This document shows, one piece after another, positions 1 to 5,536 of a stretch of 8,333 nt of DNA (position 1 is the first letter of the stretch; the number at the start of each line of letters is the position of its first letter). Origin of the DNA: CAYLJO01 sp964383905 (GTDB lineage: Bacteria > Acidobacteriota > Blastocatellia > Pyrinomonadales > Pyrinomonadaceae); the NCBI GenBank assembly GCA_964383905.1, contig CAYLJO010000261.1, forward strand, positions 1 to 8,333. The letters are read 5' to 3'. The position numbers and the translations under genes were made by a program. The notes beneath the pieces were generated by a model that was not told where the DNA came from, did no database searches, and saw only the letters and a program-made list of their open reading frames with translations.

Positions 1-123
1 AATCAATCCTCATCTGGTGCGCTTTGCAGAGGCGCGCTTGGTATGGTATGTTGTTTGGCTTTTATTCCTGCCAAATTTGTTTCGCCTTAATGGCCCGTTA
101 AAAGAGGAGTGAGTTAGAAGAGT
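1..123 (+). other. Region upstream of atpD with weak hairpin and weak promoter-like hexamers
   Basis: No gene can be assigned here. Three frames were read. None ends in the conserved C-terminus expected of the F1 gamma subunit (AtpG), which often precedes atpD. One frame (base 2 to the TGA at 110-112) is open and hydrophobic and could be the tail of an upstream gene, but 36 codons prove nothing. A weak hairpin pairs TTTGGC (54-59) with GCCAAA (70-75) and is followed by a T-rich stretch, so it could end an upstream transcript. TTGGTA (38-43) and TTTATT (61-66), 17 bp apart, match sigma70 hexamers at four of six positions each. Both readings are tentative. Confidence 0.3.
103..109 (+). promoter_or_regulatory. 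Ribosome binding site of atpD, long spacing
   Basis: AGAGGAG lies 14 bases before the ATG at 124, longer than the usual 5-9. A weaker purine run AGAAGAG (116-122) abuts the start codon. No other in-frame start is possible, because the in-frame GTG at 109 is followed at once by TAG. The S41 protease gene at 5657 has the same 14-base spacing. Confidence 0.55.
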
Positions 124-1656
124 ATGGTTACGCCTAACGGAAATGCGAGCGTCACGGACGGCCAGCCGGCGGGTCGCGTCGTGCAAATTATCGGCCCGGT
201 GGTCGATGTGGAATTTGAGGAGAAATACTTGCCGCCCATCTATCAGGCCCTGCGTATCACCTCGGAAGGTTTCGACGTGCCGCAGCCGATTGATGTCGTC
301 TGCGAGGTAGAGCAACACCTCGGTGAAGGGCGCGTCCGCGCCGTGTCGATGCGGCCAACCGATGGGATGGTGCGTGGCATGAAGGCCGTTGATACAGGCG
401 GCCCGATCACCGTTCCCGTCGGCGAGGCCACGCTGGGCCGCGTGCTCAACGTCATTGGTGAGCCGGTCGATAACCTCGGCGAAGTGCGTGCCAAGATGCG
501 TTACCCTATCCATCGCCATGCGCCGGATTTTGACGAACAATCAACGGAGTTACAGATGCTTGAAACGGGCATTAAGGTCGTTGATCTGATTCAACCCTTC
601 CTCCGCGGCGGCAAGATCGGGCTCTTCGGCGGCGCCGGCGTGGGCAAGACTGTCCTCATTATGGAACTGATCAACAATATCGCCAAAGCTCACTCCGGCT
701 TCTCTGTTTTCGCGGGTGTTGGCGAAAGAACACGCGAGGGCAATGACCTTTTGCGCGAGATGGTCGAGTCGAAAGTCATCAACTTTGGCGACCCGTTCTA
801 CCATCATCTTGAGGAGACGGGCGACTTCGATATGACCAAGGTCGACATGAAGGCCCTCGAAGAATCCAAAGTGGCGCTCATCTACGGCCAGATGACAGAG
901 CCACCAGGGGCTCGACTGCGCGTCGCCCTCTCGGGACTGACGGTCGCAGAATATTTCCGCGATCAGGGCCTCGACGTGCTGCTCTTCGTCGATAATATCT
1001 TCCGCTTCACGCAGGCCGGTTCGGAAGTCTCCGCACTGCTGGGTCGGATGCCTTCGGCGGTCGGCTACCAGCCCAACCTCGCGACCGAAATGGGCGAGAT
1101 GCAGGAGCGCATCACTTCCACTAAGACGGGCTCGATTACGTCAATTCAAGCTGTTTACGTTCCGGCAGATGATTACACTGACCCGGCGCCTGCGACCACC
1201 TTTGCGCACCTCGACGCTGTCACCGCGCTTTCGCGCCAGATTGTCGAACTCGGCATTTATCCGGCGGTCGATCCGCTCGCGTCATCTTCGCGTATTCTTG
1301 ATCCGCGCATCCTCGGCGAGGAGCATTACAACACGGCGCAGGAGGTCAAGCAGATTCTCCAGCGTTACAAGGATTTGCAGGATATCATCGCCATTCTGGG
1401 CCTTGATGAGCTCTCCGATGAAGACAAGCTCATCGTTGCCCGCGCGCGCAAGATCCAGAGATTTTTCTCGCAACCATTCTTCGTCGCTGCGCAATTCACC
1501 GGGCTGGAAGGCAGGTTAGTCAAGCTTGAAGATACGGTGCGCGGTTTCCGCGAGATCGCCGAAGGTAAGCACGACGATCTACCGGAACAGGCCTTCTACA
1601 TGGTGGGCACCATCGAGGAAGCCATCGAGCGAGCACAGAGGCTAGCCGCAGAATAA
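124..1656 (+). CDS. atpD: F1F0 ATP synthase subunit beta (catalytic)
   Basis: Catalytic beta subunit of the F1 sector, which makes ATP from ADP and phosphate as the gamma shaft rotates; cytoplasmic face of the inner membrane. The 510-residue product shows the beta-barrel start (RVVQIIGPVVDVEF, 18-31), Walker A GGAGVGKT (169-176; K175, T176), the catalytic glutamate in GERTREGND (E201), a second conserved glutamate E212, Walker B LLFVD (286-290), and the DELSEED-loop variant DELSDED (428-434). Relative to E. coli beta it has about 15 extra N-terminal residues and a roughly 28-residue insertion at 220-247, between the E212 region and YGQM. All catalytic residues I checked are present. atpC follows after 66 bases, so the two are probably one transcript. 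Identity is certain from motif density; the N-terminal start is the only possible ATG after the upstream stops. Confidence 0.98.
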   Translation: MVTPNGNASVTDGQPAGRVVQIIGPVVDVEFEEKYLPPIYQALRITSEGFDVPQPIDVVCEVEQHLGEGRVRAVSMRPTDGMVRGMKAVDTGGPITVPVGEATLGRVLNVIGEPVDNLGEVRAKMRYPIHRHAPDFDEQSTELQMLETGIKVVDLIQPFLRGGKIGLFGGAGVGKTVLIMELINNIAKAHSGFSVFAGVGERTREGNDLLREMVESKVINFGDPFYHHLEETGDFDMTKVDMKALEESKVALIYGQMTEPPGARLRVALSGLTVAEYFRDQGLDVLLFVDNIFRFTQAGSEVSALLGRMPSAVGYQPNLATEMGEMQERITSTKTGSITSIQAVYVPADDYTDPAPATTFAHLDAVTALSRQIVELGIYPAVDPLASSSRILDPRILGEEHYNTAQEVKQILQRYKDLQDIIAILGLDELSDEDKLIVARARKIQRFFSQPFFVAAQFTGLEGRLVKLEDTVRGFREIAEGKHDDLPEQAFYMVGTIEEAIERAQRLAAE

Positions 1657-1660
1657 AACG

Positions 1661-1713
1661 ATGAGCGCGGAACGAGAAGATAAATGCTTGTGGATTCCGC
1701 GTTCCGCGCTCAT
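1661..1713 (+). repeat. Perfect 14-bp inverted repeat between atpD and atpC
   Basis: ATGAGCGCGGAACG (1661-1674) is the exact reverse complement of CGTTCCGCGCTCAT (1700-1713), with a 25-base loop. The right arm contains a tandem TTCCGCG-like repetition (TTCCGCGTTCCGCG, 1695-1708). The stem starts four bases after the atpD stop and ends nine bases before the preferred atpC start. There is no T-run, so it is not a standard terminator. It could be an mRNA processing or stabilising stem that sets the beta to epsilon ratio, or a REP-like palindromic element; the sequence alone cannot decide. Confidence 0.85.
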
Positions 1714-1722
1714 GATTTAATC

Positions 1723-2151
1723 ATGGCTGATCAGTTACAACTCGAAGTCGTGACACCCGAGCGACGCGTACTGGCGGAAGCGGTGGATACGGTGACCGTC
1801 CCAGGCGCGGGAGGTGAACTCGGCATCCTACCGGGCCACACGCCGCTTATTTCGCAACTCCGGACAGGGATTCTTTCATATAGTAAGGGCGGCACAACAC
1901 AGCAACTGCATGTGTCCGGTGGCTTCGTCGAAGTGAATGAGGATCGCGTTTCGGTCTTGGCCGAGATCGCCGAGCGCCCTGAGGAGATTGATGCCGCGCG
2001 AGCGCGGCTTGCGCGTGAGCGGCTGGAAAAGAGCTTGAGCGCGTGGACCGGCACCGAAGAAGATTTTGAGACGGCACGGGCACGACTCGAACGTTCTATG
2101 ACACGTCTGCAACTCGCCTCCGGCAGCGCGCCCGGCAGCCTTCCACGCTAA
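1723..2151 (+). CDS. atpC: F1F0 ATP synthase subunit epsilon
   Basis: Epsilon subunit of F1: it joins the gamma shaft to the c-ring and can inhibit ATP hydrolysis. The 142-residue product (start at 1723) has the N-terminal beta-sandwich with GELGILPGHTPL (31-42) and SGGFVEV (65-71), followed by two C-terminal helices (about 88-106 and 113-131). Residues 89-94 read IDAARA, matching the I(L)DxxRA motif linked to ATP binding in Bacillus-type epsilon. I chose the ATG at 1723 because MADQLQLEVVTPERR aligns with normal epsilon starts. An in-frame ATG at 1684 would add 13 unusual residues encoded inside the intergenic hairpin, although it has a better purine-rich site (GAGAAGA, 1674-1680); 1723 has no clear Shine-Dalgarno site. 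It follows atpD in the usual order. Function is secure, the start less so. Confidence 0.95.
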   Translation: MADQLQLEVVTPERRVLAEAVDTVTVPGAGGELGILPGHTPLISQLRTGILSYSKGGTTQQLHVSGGFVEVNEDRVSVLAEIAERPEEIDAARARLARERLEKSLSAWTGTEEDFETARARLERSMTRLQLASGSAPGSLPR

Positions 2152-2351
2152 TCCACAAGATTCTTCGTCGCCTTAAGAAAACTTTATCGGCGAACGTTCC
2201 TCTGAAATGATCACCGCACCGGCGCGTCAAGCAGTGTTGGCTTAAGACTCTCTCAACCTTCTCTGCGTCTTAAAAGTAAAACAGCCCACCCCTTCTCAGT
2301 CATTCCCCGCCTTTACCTTAAGGATTTCCTTACCAAGGTAGTTAATCCAAA
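2152..2351. other. Intergenic stretch between atpC and the ruvB promoter
   Basis: No coding capacity worth reporting. I see no convincing terminator for atpC, only weak dyads: TTAAGAC (2242-2248) with GTCTTAA (2267-2273), and a mismatched stem around 2164-2194. CTTAAG occurs three times (2172-2177, 2241-2246, 2317-2322), the last inside the 8-base palindrome CCTTAAGG (2316-2323). Meaning unknown. Confidence 0.6.
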
Positions 2352-2375
2352 TGTTGTTTCACGCTTGAAACAACA
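2352..2375. promoter_or_regulatory. Perfect 10+10 bp palindrome (candidate operator, parS-like half-sites)
   Basis: TGTTGTTTCA (2352-2361) and TGAAACAACA (2366-2375) are exact reverse complements separated by CGCT. The right arm contains the -35 hexamer of the ruvB promoter, so a protein bound here would block or recruit RNA polymerase. The inner half-sites TGTTTCA and TGAAACA are those of the ParB site parS (TGTTTCACGTGAAACA), but the centre is four bases instead of two. It is therefore either a transcription-factor operator or a stretched, possibly non-functional parS. Confidence 0.7.
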
Positions 2376-2393
2376 AACCGGCTACGGTATAAT
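2365..2393 (+). promoter_or_regulatory. Sigma70-type promoter of ruvB
   Basis: TTGAAA (2365-2370) and TATAAT (2388-2393) are separated by exactly 17 bp. The -10 box is perfect and the -35 box matches five of six. Transcription would begin near base 2400, giving a leader of about 39 bases to the ruvB ATG at 2439. The -35 box lies inside the palindrome 2352-2375. Confidence 0.85.
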
Positions 2394-2426
2394 CTGCTTT
2401 GTCGAGTCTATTGATTTCGGTTCATC

Positions 2427-2431
2427 AGAGG
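2427..2431 (+). promoter_or_regulatory. Ribosome binding site of ruvB
   Basis: AGAGG ends seven bases before the ATG at 2439 and supports that start over the in-frame internal ATG at residue 6 (MEPGS). Confidence 0.6.
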
Positions 2432-2438
2432 CTATTCA

Positions 2439-3494
2439 ATGTCGCAATCCATAATGGAACCTGGTTCAACGGAAGCGCCGCGTTCGATTGCGGGAGAGGC
2501 AACGCCGGAAGACGCGCAGGCTGAGCCGAGTTTGCGCCCCCGTTGCCTTGACGAGTATATCGGGCAGACGAAGGTTACGAGCAATCTCAGAATCTTTCTG
2601 AAGGCTGCGCGCACGCGCCGCGAAGCTCTGGACCACGTTCTTTTCTACGGGTCGCCGGGCCTCGGGAAAACGACGCTCGCCAACATCATTGCCGCCGAAA
2701 TGAGCGCGGAGCTTAAGAGCGTCAGTGCGCCCGCGATTGAGCGGGGCGGCGACCTCGCTGCGATTCTGACCAATTTGCAGGAAGGCGATGTGCTGTTCAT
2801 CGACGAGATTCATCGCTTGCGCCCGCAGATTGAAGAGGTACTCTACCCGGCGATGGAGGACTACCAACTCGACATTATGATCGGGCAGGGTACGGCGGCT
2901 CGCTCGGTCAAACTTGATTTGCCGAAATTCACGCTGGTCGGCGCGACGACGCGCGCCGGACTTATCACCGCACCCCTGCGCGGGCGCTTCGGCATCGTCC
3001 AGCATCTAGATTTTTATTCCCAGAAAGACCTTGAAATCATCATCCATCGCTCGGCAGAGATTCTGGGCGTCGAGATCGAAGCCAGTGGCGCGCGTGAGAT
3101 AGCCCGCCGGGCGCGCGGCACACCGCGCATCGCCAATCGCCTCTTGCGCCGTGTGCGCGATTACGCGGAAGTACTGAGTGATGGGCGGATCACACAGGCT
3201 GTTGCGCGACGGGCACTGGACGAGATGGAAGTTGATCGCTTCGGACTGGATGAAGTTGATCGCAAGCTCTTGAGTACGATTATTGAGAAGTTCGACGGAG
3301 GGCCTGTCGGAATTGGCACAATTTCCGCTTCGATCAGCGAAGAGCGCGAATCTATTGAAGAGATTATCGAGCCTTACTTGATTCAAATCGGCTTTCTTAA
3401 CCGGACACCGCGCGGCCGTGTCGCGACGCGCGCCGCATATAAGCATATCGGCGTGGCGTTATCCGCGACCGAACGTGACGCGCTGGCGAGTTAG
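2439..3494 (+). CDS. ruvB: Holliday junction branch migration ATPase RuvB
   Basis: AAA+ hexameric motor that, with RuvA, drives branch migration of Holliday junctions during recombination and fork repair; cytoplasmic. The 351-residue length is usual for the family. Residues 1-32 are a variable acidic tail, followed by LRPRCLDEYIGQ (32-43). Walker A is GSPGLGKT (71-78; K77, T78), Walker B LFIDEIH (119-125), sensor 1 GATTR (168-172), and the arginine-finger segment LRGRFG (180-185; R183 corresponds to E. coli R174). Sensor 2 lies in GTPRIANRLLRRVRDYA (227-243), and the winged-helix domain ends with GRVATRAAYKH (326-336). ruvA and ruvC are not adjacent, so this is a single-gene unit with its own promoter. 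The last 18 coding-region bases of interest (3456-3473) are repeated in inverse orientation downstream. Regulation probably acts through the palindrome on the -35 box; it does not match the LexA boxes I know. Confidence 0.97.
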   Translation: MSQSIMEPGSTEAPRSIAGEATPEDAQAEPSLRPRCLDEYIGQTKVTSNLRIFLKAARTRREALDHVLFYGSPGLGKTTLANIIAAEMSAELKSVSAPAIERGGDLAAILTNLQEGDVLFIDEIHRLRPQIEEVLYPAMEDYQLDIMIGQGTAARSVKLDLPKFTLVGATTRAGLITAPLRGRFGIVQHLDFYSQKDLEIIIHRSAEILGVEIEASGAREIARRARGTPRIANRLLRRVRDYAEVLSDGRITQAVARRALDEMEVDRFGLDEVDRKLLSTIIEKFDGGPVGIGTISASISEERESIEEIIEPYLIQIGFLNRTPRGRVATRAAYKHIGVALSATERDALAS

Positions 3495-3556
3495 CGCGCG
3501 GCTTAAAAATTGGAAGAGGGCTGTTGCAAGCCGAAGCTTCGGTCGCGGATAACGCT
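3455..3556 (+). repeat. 18-bp inverted repeat spanning the ruvB stop, possible three-way-junction RNA
   Basis: GCGTTATCCGCGACCGAA (3456-3473, inside ruvB) is the exact reverse complement of TTCGGTCGCGGATAACGC (3538-3555, downstream). A G-T pair (3455/3556) extends it. Between the arms lie two smaller stems: CGCGCT/AGCGCG (3479-3484/3493-3498), whose loop and right arm hold the stop codon, and GGCTT/AAGCC (3500-3504/3528-3532). Together they can fold as a long closing stem with two side hairpins. The right arm also overlaps a 12-base palindrome, CCGAAGCTTCGG (3531-3542), and can instead pair with GACCGAA (3557-3563). The inverted repeat is certain; the RNA fold is inference. Confidence 0.8.
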
Positions 3557-3561
3557 GACCG

Positions 3562-3631
3562 AAAAGAACCGGGAGGGGCGAAGGAGGGGCGGATCGGGAG
3601 CTGTACCTCGCGAGTCGCTCCCGGTTCTTTT
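3562..3631. terminator. Two-way terminator hairpin between convergent ruvB and pdxJ
   Basis: AAAAGAACCGGGAG (3562-3575) pairs perfectly with CTCCCGGTTCTTTT (3618-3631), a 14-bp stem with a 42-base loop. The ends give a T-run on both strands, so it can stop ruvB transcripts from the left and pdxJ transcripts from the right, about 100 bases past the pdxJ stop. A shorter competing hairpin, CGGGAGC (3595-3601) with GCTCCCG (3617-3623), shares the right arm and would also be followed by GTTCTTTT. Confidence 0.75.
3571..3598 (+). other. Potential G-quadruplex in the terminator arm and loop
   Basis: Four G-runs on the plus strand: GGG 3571-3573, GGGG 3575-3578, GGGG 3586-3589, GGG 3596-3598, with loops of 1, 7 and 6 bases, satisfying the usual G3+N1-7 rule. 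The first run belongs to the left arm of the terminator stem, so quadruplex and terminator would compete in the RNA. Folding is not shown by sequence alone. Confidence 0.5.
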
Positions 3632-3734
3632 ATCCATTGGATTCAGCGAATTTAATGTTACTGTTTGTTTACGAGTAAGGGCAAATCACCTCCGCCGTAT
3701 TCAACCCCATACCCAAAGTTTTTTGCGGCAAAAG
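3632..3734. other. Remainder of the ruvB-pdxJ intergenic region
   Basis: Low-GC stretch without coding signals. The only structures seen are a short dyad ATCCA/TGGAT (3632-3642) and TTTTG-CGG-CAAAA (3721-3733) next to the pdxJ stop. Read on the minus strand the latter is a weak hairpin, too short to call a terminator. Confidence 0.4.
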
Positions 3735-4490
3735 CTAATCTTGAGCGTTGCGAATAGCAGCACGCATTTCGCTCACGGCGCGCTCTAACCCGGCGAAGAC
3801 GGCGCGGGCGATAATATTGTGACCGATATTGAATTCCGTGATTTCGGTGATAGCGGCGACCGCGCCGACGTTCCGGTAAGTGAGTCCATGCCCGGCGGCG
3901 ACGCGTAACCCGTACTGCATGGCGAGGGTAGCTGCTTCACGCAGCCGCCGCAATTCCTGTGCGGCCAGCATGGCGCTTTCCGTATGGGCGGCGCGCCGAC
4001 CGAGCGTGGCATCCGCGTAGACGGCTGTGCACAGCTCTACCTGGTGTGCGCCGACTTCGTGGGCAGCCTCTATTTGCTGCGGGTCGGGATCAATGAAGAG
4101 GCTCGTGACGATTTCGGCTTCGCGCAGGCGATGAACGGTGGCGCGCACAACCGCAATGTTAGCGCGCGCATCAAGGCCTCCCTCGGTTGTAATCTCATTT
4201 GGATTCTCGGCGACCAGCGTGACGGCGTCGGGCCGCACATCGAGCGCCATCTTCAGCATCTCCTCCGTCGCCGCCATCTCGACGTTGAGATAGGTCGTCA
4301 GGATCCGTCGCAACGCATGCACATCGTTGTCCTGTATGTGGCGACGATCTCCACGCAAGTGGATAGTGACGCCGTCGGCCCCGGCTTGCTCACAGGCCAC
4401 TGCCGCCGCGACAACACTCGGATCAGGCGCACGCCTGGCTTGGCGCACGGTTGCGACGTGATCTATGTTGACGTTGAGTCGCGCGGGCAT
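3735..4490 (-). CDS. pdxJ: Pyridoxine 5'-phosphate synthase PdxJ
   Basis: Condenses 1-deoxy-D-xylulose 5-phosphate with 3-amino-2-oxopropyl phosphate to pyridoxine 5'-phosphate, the last ring-forming step of the DXP-dependent vitamin B6 pathway; cytoplasmic TIM barrel. From the ATG at 4490 the product is 251 residues, normal for the family. Family motifs: LNVNIDHVATVR (5-16), VTIHLRGDRRHI (41-52, containing catalytic H44), LNVEMAATEEM (68-78, with E71), EITTEGGLD (99-107), SLFIDPD (130-136), AAGHGLTYRNV (198-208, with H201) and FNIGHNIIARAV (220-231). The usual HTG before the tyrosine is CTA here (154-156). I chose the ATG at 4490 over an in-frame TTG at 4502 because GAGG (4500-4497) sits six bases before it. 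The gene lies 103 bases after the glycosyltransferase on the same strand, so co-transcription is possible. PdxA is not in the window. Confidence 0.96.
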   Translation of the reverse strand: MPARLNVNIDHVATVRQARRAPDPSVVAAAVACEQAGADGVTIHLRGDRRHIQDNDVHALRRILTTYLNVEMAATEEMLKMALDVRPDAVTLVAENPNEITTEGGLDARANIAVVRATVHRLREAEIVTSLFIDPDPQQIEAAHEVGAHQVELCTAVYADATLGRRAAHTESAMLAAQELRRLREAATLAMQYGLRVAAGHGLTYRNVGAVAAITEITEFNIGHNIIARAVFAGLERAVSEMRAAIRNAQD

Positions 4491-4496
4491 GTTGAG

Positions 4497-4500
4497 CCTC
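4497..4500 (-). promoter_or_regulatory. Ribosome binding site deciding the pdxJ start
   Basis: On the minus strand GAGG is followed by six bases and then ATG at 4490. The alternative TTG start at 4502 would overlap this site and has no Shine-Dalgarno sequence of its own. Confidence 0.65.
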
Positions 4501-4593
4501 AAGAAGTCAGTCGTAGCTAGTCAGAACTCAGCAATAAAGGCCGGTGTAATTTCATGTTTGACTTGCGGCTTTGCGATGGTGGTCTGATCAAGA

Positions 4594-5454
4594 TTAAATC
4601 CTGCGCTCGGTGCCGGCAAGTTCATGTGAAGGGGCGTTCTCAGACGATTCGGTAGCGTCGGCAACGCGTTGCGCCTCCTCTCTTTCGTTATTTGCCGCTG
4701 CGCCCGCCCGCTTGATCGCTCTTTCGTAAACACCGCGCCGCGCCTGCTGACGAATCTTACGAACTTCCTCGAGTAGGCGCGGCGTGTCACGCCAAACACT
4801 CAACGTGCTCCCCTCATTGTGATCCCAGCGCACAGCTATTTCCAGTAAGCCTAGGCCGGCCAGATGGGCGACGTAAAGCAGCTCGACGTCGAAGCCAAAG
4901 CGCTCAATCGTGGCGGCCTCAACCACCGGTCGGCATGTGCTCAGGCGAAATGCCTTGAAGCCGCACTGGGTGTCCCAAAATGGCAACCCGGTCGCCAGCC
5001 GCACGATGAGGTTAATAATCCGTCCTCCCTGCTCACGCCCCCACGGCTGGTGATGACCGATCAAGCTCCGGTCCAGGGCGCGCGAACCGAAAGCCAGATC
5101 GCATTCGCCGCGCTCAATCGGTCCGACCAGCTTCGGCGTTTCCGTGATCGGCGTCGAAAGGTCGGCGTCGGAGAAGAGGGCGATGGGCGCGCGCGCGGCG
5201 AGCAATCCGGTGCGCACCGCATGGCCTTTACCGCGATTCGGGTTAACCCGGATCAGCTGCGCGCTCACGCGTCCTGCTTGGGTGAAGCTTTGTTCAGCAA
5301 TTTGTGCGGTATGATCACTTGAGCCATCGTCAACCACGATCAATTCACTGCGCGGGAGATGCCGGTTCAAATAATCAAAGATCGTGCGCAGCGAGTCTCC
5401 GAGCCGGGCCGCTTCATTGTAAGCCGGGACGATAATGGAAAGGGGTTGAGACAT
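4594..5454 (-). CDS. Family 2 glycosyltransferase, dolichyl-phosphate sugar synthase-like (ALG5/DPM1 type)
   Basis: Predicted inverting GT-A glycosyltransferase of family GT2 that moves a sugar from a nucleotide donor to a lipid phosphate carrier at the cytoplasmic membrane face; bacterial carrier probably undecaprenyl phosphate (inference). The 286 residues open with LSIIVPAYNEAARL (5-18), then LIVVDDGSSDHT (38-49), the donor/metal motif SDADLS (95-100, DxD at 96-98), GSRALDRS (123-130), DTQCGFKAFR (161-170) and IERFGFDVELLY (183-194). The last two are typical of the dolichyl-phosphate beta-glucosyltransferase branch (ALG5). No transmembrane segment follows the catalytic domain, unlike multi-domain DPM1/ArnC relatives. 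Residues about 248-286 are charged and low-complexity, probably disordered. No Shine-Dalgarno site is seen before ATG 5454. The gene is divergent from the S41 protease and upstream of pdxJ. Sugar specificity cannot be read from sequence. Confidence 0.88.
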   Translation of the reverse strand: MSQPLSIIVPAYNEAARLGDSLRTIFDYLNRHLPRSELIVVDDGSSDHTAQIAEQSFTQAGRVSAQLIRVNPNRGKGHAVRTGLLAARAPIALFSDADLSTPITETPKLVGPIERGECDLAFGSRALDRSLIGHHQPWGREQGGRIINLIVRLATGLPFWDTQCGFKAFRLSTCRPVVEAATIERFGFDVELLYVAHLAGLGLLEIAVRWDHNEGSTLSVWRDTPRLLEEVRKIRQQARRGVYERAIKRAGAAANNEREEAQRVADATESSENAPSHELAGTERRI

Positions 5455-5485
5455 CAGGGTTTTTCGAGCTTCAGGGTTTAAGCTC
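5454..5485 (-). repeat. Direct repeats and hairpin in the glycosyltransferase leader
   Basis: On the minus strand AAACCCTGA occurs twice (5479-5471 and 5462-5454), 17 bases apart; the second copy runs into the start codon. The first copy occupies the loop of a hairpin made by GAGCTT and AAGCTC (5485-5480 and 5471-5466). The start region has no Shine-Dalgarno sequence, so the repeats may matter for initiation, but that is a guess. Confidence 0.45.
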
Positions 5486-5536
5486 CGAGCTCAATTGATT
5501 CCGCACCCGAAACCGCGAAATTAATAGCTCACACTG

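Noticed and set aside
2..112. Open plus-strand frame ending in TGA 11 bases before atpD, as the tail of an upstream gene
   Set aside because: Only 36 codons, hydrophobic, no family match, and it would run through the weak hairpin at 54-75. Kept as a possibility but not called.
10..540. Long minus-strand open frame opposite the start of atpD
   Set aside because: Antisense shadow of a fully conserved atpD; the product is rich in His/Arg with no recognisable motif. The same applies to the opposite-strand frames across ruvB, pdxJ and the protease gene.
2164..2194. Terminator hairpin for atpC
   Set aside because: Stem is imperfect with a wobble and the following bases are not T-rich.
2355..2372. 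A true parS partition site
   Set aside because: The half-sites match but the centre is four bases, not two, which changes spacing and helical phase; no parA/parB or origin genes nearby.
3581..3587. Perfect AAGGAGG Shine-Dalgarno sequence
   Set aside because: No ATG, GTG or TTG lies at a usable distance downstream; it is part of the purine-rich terminator loop.
3510..3788. 92-codon plus-strand frame starting with TTG downstream of ruvB
   Set aside because: It reads through the terminator hairpin and into the antisense of pdxJ; no Shine-Dalgarno site or family motif.
4521..4625. 34-codon minus-strand frame overlapping the end of the glycosyltransferase, or a frameshifted true C-terminus of it
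   Set aside because: No Shine-Dalgarno site, short, and the glycosyltransferase already has a complete catalytic domain; its tail is variable in the family.
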